Origin: Nodosilinea sp. E11
GTDB taxonomy: Bacteria; Cyanobacteriota; Cyanobacteriia; Phormidesmidales; Phormidesmidaceae
DNA length: 64,000 nucleotides
Assembly: GCF_032813545.1 (NCBI RefSeq)
Contig: NZ_CP136520.1
Location: 3,280,001-3,344,000, forward strand
Direction of reading: 5' to 3'
Below, piece after piece: positions 8,636-17,626 of this stretch. The notes beneath the pieces are model-generated. The model had not been told where the DNA came from. It was given only the letters and a program-made list of their open reading frames with translations, and did not search any database. A program made the position numbers and the translations under genes. The number at the start of each line of letters is the position of its first letter. Position 1 is the stretch's first letter.

Positions 8636-10345
8636 ATGCTGCGTTTAGAACACATCAGCAAGATTTACCCCACTGGGGAGGTGCTCAAGGACGTGAACTG
8701 GGAGGTGAAACCGGGCGATCGCATTGGTTTAGTCGGCGTCAACGGCGCGGGTAAGTCGACCCAGCTCAAGATCATCACTGGCAAAATTGAGCCCACCACC
8801 GGCACGATCATTCGCCCTGCTGACCTCAAGATCGCCTACCTGTCGCAAGAGTTTGAGGTTGACCCCAGCCACACTGTGCGTGACGAATTTTGGACCGTAT
8901 TTAAAGAGGCCAACGAGGTGCAGTCAAAGCTGCATCACATTCCCACGCTGATGGAGAGTGCCAACCCCGACGAACTCGACAAGCTGATTCACGAGTTGGA
9001 TAAGCTACAGCGGCGCTTTGATGCCCTGGGTGGCTACGGCTTAGAGTCACAGATTGAGAAGATTTTGCCTGAGATGGGGTTTGAGGCGGCTGACGGCGAT
9101 CGCTACGTCAGCGAGTTTAGCGGCGGCTGGCAGATGCGTATGGGCCTAGGCAAAATTTTGCTACAAGCCCCCGACGTGTTGCTGCTCGACGAGCCCACCA
9201 ACCACCTTGACCTCGACACCATTGAGTGGCTTGAGGGCTACCTCAAAAAGCTCACTACCCCGATGGTGATCGTTTCTCACGACCGGGAGTTTCTCGATCG
9301 CCTCTGTACCCAGATCGTTGAGACCGAGCGCGGCGTCTCTACCACCTACCTGGGCAACTACACGGCCTATTTGACCCAAAAGGAAGAGAATCTAGCCGCC
9401 CAGCTCAGTACCTACGAGCGCCAGCAAAAAGAAATTGCTAAACAGCAGGCCTTTGTCGATCGCTTTCGGGCCAGCGCTACCCGCAGCACCCAAGCTAAAA
9501 GCCGCGAAAAGCAGCTCGACAAGGTAGAGCGGATTGAGGCCCCCACCGGCAGCGTCCGCACCCTGCACTTCCGCTTTCCCCCTGCTCCCCGCAGTGGCCG
9601 CGAGGTAGTCACTATTGCCGATCTGACCCACAACTACGACGAGAAGATTTTGTTTCTGGGGGCCAATCTGCTGATCGAACGGGGCGATCGCATTGCGTTT
9701 CTGGGCCACAACGGCTCGGGCAAATCGACCCTGCTGCGGATGATCGCCGGTCTCGAAACTCCCACCGACGGCCAAGTCGAGGTGGGCAACCACAATGTGA
9801 TCCCCAGCTATTTTGAGCAAAACCAGGCCGAAGCGCTAGATCTCGAAAAAACTGTGATCGCCACCATCCACGACGAAGTGCCCGACTGGACCAACGAAGA
9901 AGTGCGTACTCTGCTGGGGCGGTTTCTGTTCACCGGCGATATGGCATTTAAACAGGTGAAAGCTCTGAGCGGTGGCGAAAAGGCCCGTCTAGCGCTGGCC
10001 AAAATGCTGCTGAGCCCCGCCAACCTGATGATGCTCGACGAGCCCACCAACCACCTAGACATTCCTGCTAAGGAGATGTTGGAGGAGGCTCTCCAGCATT
10101 ACGATGGCACCGTGCTGTTGGTGTCCCACGATCGCTACTTCATCTCCCGCGTCGCAACCAAAATTGTCGAAATTCGCGATGGTGAGCTGCGCCTGTATCG
10201 GGGTGACTATCATTACTATCTCGACAAGGTGGCCGAAGAAGCCGAGGCCGCCAAGCAAGCGACCCTAGACGCCGAGCGAAAAGCCAAGGCTGCCGCCAAG
10301 CGCCAGCAACAGCAGGCCAAGCGTAAGGCCAACGCTACAAAATGA
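8636..10345 (+). CDS. ABC-F family ATPase
   Basis: A soluble protein of 569 residues with two ABC domains and no membrane part. The first Walker A is GVNGAGKST and the second GHNGSGKST. The signatures are FSGGWQMR and LSGGEKAR, and both Walker B motifs end in LDEPTNHLD, which is diagnostic of ABC-F. The linker between them is helical and charged, and the C-terminus is a Lys/Arg/Gln-rich tail. Members act on ribosomes (EttA, Uup and relatives), and which subtype this is cannot be decided by eye. The ATG at 8636 has GGAG at 8626-8629, so the in-frame TTG at 8624 was rejected. Confidence 0.9.
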   Translation: MLRLEHISKIYPTGEVLKDVNWEVKPGDRIGLVGVNGAGKSTQLKIITGKIEPTTGTIIRPADLKIAYLSQEFEVDPSHTVRDEFWTVFKEANEVQSKLHHIPTLMESANPDELDKLIHELDKLQRRFDALGGYGLESQIEKILPEMGFEAADGDRYVSEFSGGWQMRMGLGKILLQAPDVLLLDEPTNHLDLDTIEWLEGYLKKLTTPMVIVSHDREFLDRLCTQIVETERGVSTTYLGNYTAYLTQKEENLAAQLSTYERQQKEIAKQQAFVDRFRASATRSTQAKSREKQLDKVERIEAPTGSVRTLHFRFPPAPRSGREVVTIADLTHNYDEKILFLGANLLIERGDRIAFLGHNGSGKSTLLRMIAGLETPTDGQVEVGNHNVIPSYFEQNQAEALDLEKTVIATIHDEVPDWTNEEVRTLLGRFLFTGDMAFKQVKALSGGEKARLALAKMLLSPANLMMLDEPTNHLDIPAKEMLEEALQHYDGTVLLVSHDRYFISRVATKIVEIRDGELRLYRGDYHYYLDKVAEEAEAAKQATLDAERKAKAAAKRQQQQAKRKANATK

Positions 10346-10631
10346 TGCAGATGTAGAGTAATATGCCTTTTATAAAAAATCTTGCTTAAATTAAAGGTTT
10401 ACCTACCCCTTAGCTGGCGCAGCAAGTTTAGGCTGAGCCCAAGTGTGCGATCTTCGATCCCTTGACCGCGGGTGGTTCTGCGGTGGTGTAAGGCTAAGTT
10501 ATCTACCTAAGCGCTGTTTAAAGGGCGCTGCTTAATGACCGATCCAGCGCTGCCCCGGCTCAGAACCGAGGCTGATTTTCTGGATAGTATGATTACTAAG
10601 ACGTTAGTCCAAGTCCCAAGGATTCTTACCC
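10346..10631. other. Intergenic region upstream of gpmI
   Basis: 286 bp between two plus-strand genes. The first 60 bp are AT-rich. A TAGTATGAT stretch at about 10585 could be a -10 element for gpmI. No clear terminator hairpin or small gene was found. Confidence 0.4.
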
Positions 10632-12230
10632 ATGAGTCAAACGTCAATTCCGCCGATGGTGTTAATCATTCTCGACGGCTGGGGATACCGGGAAAATAGT
10701 GATGGCAATGCCGTTGCTGCGGCTAAAACTCCGGTGATGGACAGCCTCTGGGCTGCCTACTCTCACACCTTGATTCGCACCTCGGGTAAAGATGTGGGGC
10801 TCCCTGAGGGCCAGATGGGCAACTCTGAGGTCGGCCATCTCAACATTGGTGCGGGGCGCATTGTGCCGCAAGAACTGGTGCGTATTTCTGACGCCGTGGA
10901 AGATGGCACCCTGCAAGAGAATGAGGCCTTACTAGAGGCCTGTCAGGGAGTTCGCTACCGCAACAGCAAGCTGCACCTAATTGGGCTGTGCTCAGAGGGC
11001 GGAGTGCATTCGCACCTGTCGCACCTGTTTGGCTTGCTTGAGATGGCTAAAGCCCAAGATATTGATCAAGTTTGCATCCACGTGATTACTGATGGCCGCG
11101 ACACTAAGCCGACCGAAGGCAAAGTGGCGGTACAAAAAATTCAGGACTACGTTGATCAACTGGGTCTGGGCCGCTTGGTCACCCTCAGTGGCCGCTACTA
11201 CGCGATGGATCGAGACAACCGCTGGGATCGCGTCGAGAAAGCCTATCGGGTCATGACTGACCCTGGCCCCGGCAGTGGCCAGACGGCTATGGAAGCGCTG
11301 CTGGCCTCCTACGAGCAAGATATTAATGACGAGTTTGTGGAGCCGGTGCGGCTGGCCCCTGGGGCGATCGCTCCTGAAGACGGTGTCATTTTCTTCAATT
11401 TTCGCCCTGACCGGGCCCGGCAACTCACCCAAGCTCTGGTTGACCCGAACTTCCAAGGCTTTGAGCGAGAACTCATTGCCCCGCCTAACTTCGTCACCAT
11501 GACTCAGTACGATCCCGAGATGCCAGTCAAAGTGGCCTTTCAGCCCCAAAATTTGAGCAACATTTTGGGTGAGGTGATAGCCAATCACGGCCTGAAGCAG
11601 TTTCGCACCGCTGAAACCGAGAAGTATGCCCATGTCACCTATTTCTTTAATGGCGGTCTCGAAGAACCCCTCGAAGGCGAAGATCGAGAGCTAGTGTCTA
11701 GCCCCATGGTCGCTACCTACGACAAGGCCCCCGCCATGTCAGCGGCAGCCGTCACTAACACCGCTCTGGCTGCGATTGAGAAAGGCATATATTCCTTAGT
11801 GGTAATTAACTACGCCAACCCCGACATGGTCGGGCATACCGGCAAGATGGATGCCACTATCACCGCCTTGCAGGCTGTTGACCATCAGCTAGGCCTACTG
11901 ATTGACGGCATTGGCAAGGCCGGGGGAACAGCGATTATCATTGCCGACCACGGCAACGCTGAGCTGATGTGGGACGAAAACCACAAGCCCTGGACGGCCC
12001 ACACCACCAATCCGGTGCCCTTTATTTTGGTTGAAGGGGAGAAGCTCAAGGTACCTGCCTACGGTGGTGACGTCAACCTGAGAGAAGACGGGCGACTGTC
12101 TGATATTGCTCCCACGATTCTGCAAATTTTGGGTCTGCCTCAGCCCCCAGAAATGACCGGGCGATCGATGTTTCTCCCCGCCGATATGGAGATTCGCAAC
12201 AACCGCACTCCGGTGAAGCTCTCAATCTAG
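10632..12230 (+). CDS. gpmI: 2,3-bisphosphoglycerate-independent phosphoglycerate mutase
   Basis: It interconverts 3- and 2-phosphoglycerate in glycolysis and carbon export from the Calvin cycle. At 532 residues it is full length. The metal-site start LIILDGWGY (11-19) and the phospho-serine region MGNSEVGHLNIGAGR (Ser65) belong to the alkaline-phosphatase-type mutases. Later come ITDGRDTKP, FNFRPDRARQL and the metal ligands in ADHGNAE. The next gene is secG, 82 bp away, and both share a terminator at 12654. Confidence 0.97.
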   Translation: MSQTSIPPMVLIILDGWGYRENSDGNAVAAAKTPVMDSLWAAYSHTLIRTSGKDVGLPEGQMGNSEVGHLNIGAGRIVPQELVRISDAVEDGTLQENEALLEACQGVRYRNSKLHLIGLCSEGGVHSHLSHLFGLLEMAKAQDIDQVCIHVITDGRDTKPTEGKVAVQKIQDYVDQLGLGRLVTLSGRYYAMDRDNRWDRVEKAYRVMTDPGPGSGQTAMEALLASYEQDINDEFVEPVRLAPGAIAPEDGVIFFNFRPDRARQLTQALVDPNFQGFERELIAPPNFVTMTQYDPEMPVKVAFQPQNLSNILGEVIANHGLKQFRTAETEKYAHVTYFFNGGLEEPLEGEDRELVSSPMVATYDKAPAMSAAAVTNTALAAIEKGIYSLVVINYANPDMVGHTGKMDATITALQAVDHQLGLLIDGIGKAGGTAIIIADHGNAELMWDENHKPWTAHTTNPVPFILVEGEKLKVPAYGGDVNLREDGRLSDIAPTILQILGLPQPPEMTGRSMFLPADMEIRNNRTPVKLSI

Positions 12231-12311
12231 GCGTAAGCCTAGATCGGGTCTGAAAGGGTTCTGGGGCTTGAGGTATAGTGAAGATTGGGTTTGAACTAGG
12301 CTAGGAACGCG

Positions 12312-12566
12312 ATGATAGTTACCACAATTTTGAAGGTCATCTGGATGGTGGCAGCCGTGGGTCTGACGGCTTTGGTGCTGCTGCACAGCCCCAAAGGCGA
12401 TGGCTTGGGCGGTTTGGGCGGGCAGGCTCAGCTGTTTACCAGTACCAAGAGTGCTGAAACAACGCTTAATCGCGTCACCTGGACCCTCACGGTACTGTTT
12501 ATGGGCCTCACGGTTGTGCTGAGTGCAGGGTGGCTAGATGCCGCAGCGACTACTCCGGCTCTTTAG
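12312..12566 (+). CDS. secG: Preprotein translocase subunit SecG
   Basis: A small partner of SecYE in the translocon. The 84 residues form two membrane helices (about 4-23 and 57-76) joined by the conserved loop HSPKGDGLGGLGGQAQLF. The length and topology are typical. It lies 82 bp after gpmI with a shared terminator, an arrangement I recall in several cyanobacteria. Confidence 0.93.
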   Translation: MIVTTILKVIWMVAAVGLTALVLLHSPKGDGLGGLGGQAQLFTSTKSAETTLNRVTWTLTVLFMGLTVVLSAGWLDAAATTPAL

Positions 12567-12653
12567 ACTGCTAGAGTCGGGCCAGCCGCCAGTTAATCAC
12601 GGCTGATGGGTCCGACACTGTTGTAAGTTTTGGTGTGTGAATTTGTTGAGAGT

Positions 12654-12690
12654 AAGCCCTCTGAGCTAGCTAGCTCAGAGGGCTTTTGTT
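12654..12690 (+). terminator. Terminator of the gpmI-secG unit
   Basis: A perfect 32-base palindrome (12654-12685; arms AAGCCCTCTGAGCTAG and its complement) followed by TTGTTT. The core resembles a classic Rho-independent terminator. It may also serve the converging minus-strand gene ending at 12730. Confidence 0.85.
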
Positions 12691-12729
12691 TGTGCCAGTT
12701 CTGGTTGCACAAGGATATTTGGCCCAGAG

Positions 12730-13434
12730 TTACCAGTCGCCAGACATGACCGCTAACGCTTGGCCCGTAGTGGTGATGATGCTCAGGGGCAATCCTTGGC
12801 TGCTCTCTTGCCGAGGAAACTGCACAAGTTGAAGCCCAGCCTCACCAGGTTCAACGGTCGCGACGTATTGATTGTCTTGCCAAGCTAGGTTCACCAGGCG
12901 GTGATGCAGCAGCCATATTTCAGCCAGATCACCCTGGTTAATTTGCTCGGCTTGGTCACCGTTGTAGCAGTCCCAGGTGTTCTCTAGGGCCGTCCATACC
13001 CCAGAGAGATAGAGGGGATCGGTGCGGGCGCTGAGACCATAGGTGGTGAATGAAAAAACGTCGTGGCTCCACCAGTCTTTGGCGATGTCTACCAGGGGAT
13101 CATTCTGGAGGTCTAGGTCATTACCGTAGCGGGGCATGGTTTCGAGCTGCTTGAGTTGAGCATGCTCAGAGGGGCGCTGCCAGTCGGGTAGGTTAACGCA
13201 AATGGTGGCTGCGATCGCACCCCTGGGCGCTTCGTCGATCGCCGAGTTGGCGGGTACATCGAGCTGAGCCAGGTAGGTGGTGAGAGTCGGCTCTGCAGTG
13301 CTATGGCGCAGCAAGCTTGTCTGCAGTGGGCTGGGGTAGAACGGTTGGGCCAGAGGCTGGCTGGAGGCTGTTAGTAGCCCCGCTGAACCAGCACCGAGGG
13401 TAAGCAGTAAAACCGTGGCAAACAAGTGACTCAT
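12730..13434 (-). CDS. Exported protein of unknown function
   Basis: 234 residues starting with a likely signal peptide (MSHLFATVLLLTLGAGSAGLL). The mature part contains a conserved-looking core with aromatic residues (DWWSHDVFSFTTYGLS, about 115-130) and two Cys residues (CVNLPDW and DCYNG) that could form a disulfide. No family was recognised. It is convergent with secG and has no close upstream neighbour on its strand. The reading frame is long and its codon use matches the neighbours, so it is probably real. Confidence 0.6.
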   Translation of the reverse strand: MSHLFATVLLLTLGAGSAGLLTASSQPLAQPFYPSPLQTSLLRHSTAEPTLTTYLAQLDVPANSAIDEAPRGAIAATICVNLPDWQRPSEHAQLKQLETMPRYGNDLDLQNDPLVDIAKDWWSHDVFSFTTYGLSARTDPLYLSGVWTALENTWDCYNGDQAEQINQGDLAEIWLLHHRLVNLAWQDNQYVATVEPGEAGLQLVQFPRQESSQGLPLSIITTTGQALAVMSGDW

Positions 13435-13862
13435 GAAGGCAGGCAGGGATCAAAAATGGGATGAGGTCGGTTCGATAGGGACGATCGCCCAGACACTGCC
13501 CAGAGGGCATGGTACAGAGGACTGGAGCACAGGGGGAGAAAACCCAGATTACCTGCTTTGGTCTTCCTTGGCGGTCTTTCTTAACTTGGGGCTGGGATGT
13601 GGCCCAAGTTTGGGTGACAGCCTGAAAAAAGGTTGGCGTTAACAGGTGGGCTGTGGGGAGAAGCCCAAGGTAGATCAACCCGGTTGGGAGAGGTGATGAG
13701 ACTGCTGGCATCAGGTCTGAGCGTTGAGGCTCCTAACCTTGGTCCGGCAAGACTTTTGCCTATTACTAAGATAGCGGTTGAGGGCTTTTGTGAGCGGTAA
13801 TTCTTGCCACTTCTTCGGGATCATTTCAACTGGCCTAAGGAGGGTTGTTTTAAGGGATTGGC
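13435..13862. other. Intergenic region, no gene seen
   Basis: 428 bp between two minus-strand genes. Open frames here are short, start with poor codons and overlap in several frames, so none is called. It should contain the promoter of the exported protein gene. No terminator hairpin was obvious for the helicase. Confidence 0.5.
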
Positions 13863-15359
13863 CTAATAGGGCAGGTCGTCCAATTCGGGCGATGGTGCCT
13901 CAGCCGCTCGGGGCACCGAGGGCAGGGGATCAGCTCTATAAACGGGTTTGACGGGAACCAACTCAAGCTGGCGCGGGCGATCAGGGGAGGACTGCACCCC
14001 CTGACGGCGGCGGTTGGAGATCGCCTCTTCGGTGGTTTCTTCTGCAACTACCTCGTAGAGCACAGCCTGTTTGTGGCCACTGCCCTTGCGGAGAATGCGC
14101 CCCAGCCGTTGTACATATTCGCGGGTAGAACCGCTGCCCGACAGCAAGATGGCCACCCGGGCCTCGGGCACATCGACCCCCTCATTGAGCACGTGGCTGA
14201 CCACCAGGGTGGGATAGTCGCCGCTGCGAAACCCTTGGAGAACGGCATGGCGCTCTTTGACTGGGGTTTGGTGGGTGATAGCGGGGATCAAAAATGTCTC
14301 GGAAATTTGGTAGACAGTGCTGTTGTCGTTGGTAAACACAATAGTGCGATCGGGATAGTGCTGGGCCAATAGATCGGCCAAGACCCGTAGCTTGCCTTCG
14401 GTGCCCAGGGCGATCGCCCGCGCTTCTCGATGGGCGAGCATGGCCCGTCGCCCCCCCGCCGACTGGGCGCTGGCGCGGACAAACCGCTGCCAGCCCTGGG
14501 CCGAACTCAGCCAAATGTTGGCTTCCTGCAAAAAGTGGTTGCGCTGGGCGATTAGCTGGTTATAGCGCGATCGCTCCTGACTAGAGAGCTTGACCTTAAT
14601 CGGCACAATCTGGAAGGGCGCTAGGGCATGGCCTGACAGATCGGCGGCTGACTTGGCGTAGACCACTGGCCCCAGCAGGTGGTTGAGATCGTCGTGGCGA
14701 CCGTCGGCCCGGTCTGGGGTTGCGGTGAGGCCTAGGCGATAGGGCGCGATCGAATATTCGGCAATGACTCGGTTAAAGTCGCTGGGCAGGTGGTGACACT
14801 CGTCGCAGATCAGCAGAGCATATTGGTTGCCTAGGTTCTCGGCATGGATGGCGGCGCTATCGTAGGTGGCGACCAAAATTGGTGTGCGGTCTTTTGATCC
14901 CCCGCCCAGGAGCCCCACATCGATATCAGGAAAGGCGGCCTTGAGGTGGGCATACCACTGGTGCATGAGGTCTAAAGTAGGCACCGTGATCAGCGTGGGC
15001 CGGGGCGTAGCCTGCATGGCCATCTGGGCCAGATAGGTCTTGCCGCTGGCGGTGGGCAACACCACCACGCCGCGCCAGCGCTGATCGATCCAAGCCTGAA
15101 GGGCCTCTTGCTGGTGCGGGTAAGGGGTTAGGCTCAGCTGGGGATCAAGCGCTAGTGAGGCAAAGGTCTGGGCCTGATCGCTAAAGGGCACTTGCTCGGC
15201 CCGCAGCTTTTCTACCAGGGCGCGATACTGCTGGGCCGGGATCCGGAATTTTTCGATGCGATCGTCCCAATGGGCGAAGTCAACCCAGCTTTTGCCGCGC
15301 GGGGGCGGGTGGAGAATCAGGGTGCCGCGATCGTAGGTGAGGGTAGGGGTGCGCCCCAT
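13863..15359 (-). CDS. XPB/SSL2-like SF2 DNA helicase
   Basis: 498 residues. An N-terminal damage-recognition-like part precedes the helicase core. Motif I is PTASGKT (102-108), motif II is DECH (186-189), motif III is LTATP (211-215), and motif VI is QRLGRILRKG. The order and the RILRKG ending match archaeal/bacterial XPB-type helicases, which work in excision repair and often pair with the nuclease Bax1 (DUF790). No Bax1 gene is adjacent here. The C-terminal 60 residues are Pro/Arg-rich and probably disordered. The start at 15359 (MGRTPTLTYDRGTL) fits the family N-terminus. Confidence 0.85.
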   Translation of the reverse strand: MGRTPTLTYDRGTLILHPPPRGKSWVDFAHWDDRIEKFRIPAQQYRALVEKLRAEQVPFSDQAQTFASLALDPQLSLTPYPHQQEALQAWIDQRWRGVVVLPTASGKTYLAQMAMQATPRPTLITVPTLDLMHQWYAHLKAAFPDIDVGLLGGGSKDRTPILVATYDSAAIHAENLGNQYALLICDECHHLPSDFNRVIAEYSIAPYRLGLTATPDRADGRHDDLNHLLGPVVYAKSAADLSGHALAPFQIVPIKVKLSSQERSRYNQLIAQRNHFLQEANIWLSSAQGWQRFVRASAQSAGGRRAMLAHREARAIALGTEGKLRVLADLLAQHYPDRTIVFTNDNSTVYQISETFLIPAITHQTPVKERHAVLQGFRSGDYPTLVVSHVLNEGVDVPEARVAILLSGSGSTREYVQRLGRILRKGSGHKQAVLYEVVAEETTEEAISNRRRQGVQSSPDRPRQLELVPVKPVYRADPLPSVPRAAEAPSPELDDLPY

Positions 15360-15492
15360 GGGTGCCAGTAATAAACAGAGGGTGCTCTGACGCTAGCATA
15401 GCCATCCTGGGGCGCATTGCTGAGGTGTGGCTAAAATTGGCAACCTCTGGGCCAGTTTCTGGGCCAGTTGTGCGTAGACTGTCCCGTTTGCG

Positions 15493-17256
15493 TTAGCTGC
15501 TGGTGTCTTGGCCGACTGGGGTAGCACTGTACTGAAGGCATTTGAGCCGATTGGCGGGCATGGTGAGATAGAGCACATCGCCGTCGGTCAGGGTGATGTC
15601 TAAGAGATCATCGCCGTGGATGGCGCGGTGTGCTTTAGAGGCTGTCCTTGGAGTCTCGCGACGCTCAAGGTACAGGGGAACCAGATGAACCCTTTGGGCT
15701 ACGGCCTGCATGGGCTGGTTGTAGAAGGGATGGTGGGGGGTAATCAGCGTGGCGATCGCCACCCACAGCAGATTCCCGGCCATGCCGCTGCCCAAAATGT
15801 GACCGCCTAAAGCGGCGGCGGCAAAGGTGGGGGCGGCTAAGTCCATCGGGCTGAGCACTTGGTCAAACTCGAACACCTGTTGCACCTGCTGGGCAAATTC
15901 GGCATCGTAGATGCGCACTACAGCGGGCACCTTAGGGCCAATGCTGCGAGCCGTAAGGGCAATTTCTAGGTTGACCGTATCGTCGCTGGTCACTACCAGT
16001 AAAGCTTGGGCCGAAGCCAGATTGAGGGTTTCGAGGGTAGAAGTTAAATTGGCGTCGGCAATGATCACCGGAATTTTGCGCGCCTGGACGGCGGGTAAAA
16101 AGCGGTTGTGGGCATCTTGCTCGACTACGGCCACCTTATGCCCGGTTTCGTGCAGGTGAATGGCAATGCGGTAGCCCACACCCCCCAGCCCACAGACCAC
16201 AAAATGGTGCTGGCGGGGCATCCGGGCCACACTCCATAGGCTTTGGAAATGGGATCCTAAAATGAAGTCGTTGAGGAGGGCGTAGCAGATGCCGATCACC
16301 CCGGCTCCGATCAACATCATGATGGCGGTAAAGACTTTGATCGGGGCCGATGCCTTTTCGGCTACCTGCTCTTGGCCGCCAGCGCCCGTAATCATACCCA
16401 CGGAAAAATACAGTGCGTCAACCCAGCTGGTGTTGAGGTTGTGCCATAGGTAGGTAAAGGTGGCTAACCCAATGGTGAGCAGCAGGGCCAGAATCACCAT
16501 TAACGTGGCGCGGGCGCGACGGCGACCGTGGTCGAGGGTGACCAGCAGCCGCTGCCAAAACTGGGAGACATGGCGCGATTGTAGCATTGGCTGCTGGGGG
16601 CGGGTGGCTACGACAATGCGATCGCCCGGCTGCAACACCTGCCCCGTCACCACAGCGGTGACTAAATCAATGGAGCTATGGGCGGAGTCGTAGTGAATCA
16701 ACAGCTGGGATCGGTTGTCCCACATCGCTTTGAGCGGTTTGCCATGCCAGGGATGGGCGGCATCAATCACCTCTTCATACATTGGCCAGGTGAGATCAAA
16801 CAGGCGCAGTTGCCCCATGGCGCGATGGCCCTTGGCGGCGAAGGCAAACAGCGGTGCCGCCAGGGCGGCGCTGCTGAGGCTGACGTGGTGGGGCAGGGTA
16901 TGGTCGAGGCGATCGCCCAATCTGATATTAAACAGCCGGTTAATAATCCGAATGTTGGGATTGAGCAAGCGCGCCTGGGTCAGAATTGCCAGGTTGAGAG
17001 CATCGTCTGAGGCGGCCAGCACCAACGTTTGGGCCTGGTAAATGCCTGCCTGAATCAGAGTCGAGGCCGATCGCAGTTCTCCGACCACTACATCGCCCTC
17101 TACCTCAGGCATCGGGTGGTAGCTGATGCCGACTACTCTAGCCCCCTGCTGACGTAGCAGCGTAAAAATTCTCAGCCCCGTGCGTCCCAACCCGCAGACA
17201 ATAATGTGGGGCAGTACCTGGGGCAGATCCCGAGGTTGAGAGGAGATCCCGACCAT
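15493..17256 (-). CDS. Two-RCK NAD-binding ion-channel-like membrane protein
   Basis: 587 residues laid out as RCK/TrkA-N domain, two membrane helices with a pore-like segment, then a second RCK domain. The first Rossmann motif is VCGLGRTG (20-27) and the second VCGLGGVG (354-361). Helix 1 is about 251-270 and helix 2 about 309-330. Between them, YFSVGMITGAGGQE replaces the TVGYGD-type K+ filter. RCK domains normally bind NAD(H), nucleotides or Ca2+ and gate K+ channels. The domain order and the atypical filter mean ion selectivity cannot be assumed. It is upstream of the helicase gene on the same strand with a 133-bp gap. Confidence 0.85.
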   Translation of the reverse strand: MVGISSQPRDLPQVLPHIIVCGLGRTGLRIFTLLRQQGARVVGISYHPMPEVEGDVVVGELRSASTLIQAGIYQAQTLVLAASDDALNLAILTQARLLNPNIRIINRLFNIRLGDRLDHTLPHHVSLSSAALAAPLFAFAAKGHRAMGQLRLFDLTWPMYEEVIDAAHPWHGKPLKAMWDNRSQLLIHYDSAHSSIDLVTAVVTGQVLQPGDRIVVATRPQQPMLQSRHVSQFWQRLLVTLDHGRRRARATLMVILALLLTIGLATFTYLWHNLNTSWVDALYFSVGMITGAGGQEQVAEKASAPIKVFTAIMMLIGAGVIGICYALLNDFILGSHFQSLWSVARMPRQHHFVVCGLGGVGYRIAIHLHETGHKVAVVEQDAHNRFLPAVQARKIPVIIADANLTSTLETLNLASAQALLVVTSDDTVNLEIALTARSIGPKVPAVVRIYDAEFAQQVQQVFEFDQVLSPMDLAAPTFAAAALGGHILGSGMAGNLLWVAIATLITPHHPFYNQPMQAVAQRVHLVPLYLERRETPRTASKAHRAIHGDDLLDITLTDGDVLYLTMPANRLKCLQYSATPVGQDTSS

Positions 17257-17410
17257 AGTGAGCGATCGCAGAGACTATCCTCTGTTGTCGAGGCTAGAGG
17301 CTGCTGCCGCTGTAGTCTTCGGCACGTTGTCTTAAAAATTTGGGGAATAGGGGCGAGGGTGCTTCACTCACCCCCGTCCCTACTCCCTCCCGCCCTGATC
17401 CATTGCGCGC

Positions 17411-17614
17411 CTACTCTCCTGCAATCTCTTCACTCTTGCCTCGCACGGGCGGCAGCTTCTCCACCAAGCCCATCTCAAAGGCAGTGTCGGGTAGCTCACC
17501 TGCCAGGTATTTCCCCGGCTCAAAGACGCGCCCCGGCGTCAGGCACATCTGCCGCAGCTCGACAATTTCAGTGTTTAAGAACATCGTGCGCGATAGGCGT
17601 CGTTCGAGGGCCAT
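17411..17614 (-). CDS. Small conserved hypothetical protein downstream of raf1
   Basis: 67 residues, soluble. It begins MALERRLSRTMFLNTEIVELRQM and has one Cys and a Pro/Gly-rich centre (TPGRVFEPGKYL). The start has a strong AGGAGG ribosome binding site just after the raf1 stop, only 12 bp away, so the two are almost certainly co-transcribed. I do not recognise a family. Its position suggests, but does not prove, a link to Rubisco assembly. Confidence 0.65.
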   Translation of the reverse strand: MALERRLSRTMFLNTEIVELRQMCLTPGRVFEPGKYLAGELPDTAFEMGLVEKLPPVRGKSEEIAGE

Positions 17615-17626
17615 GGCCTTTTCCTC

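Noticed and set aside
13301-13711. 136-codon minus-strand frame upstream of the exported protein
   Set aside because: It overlaps the signal peptide of the called gene in another frame and is Pro/Cys-rich without any match.
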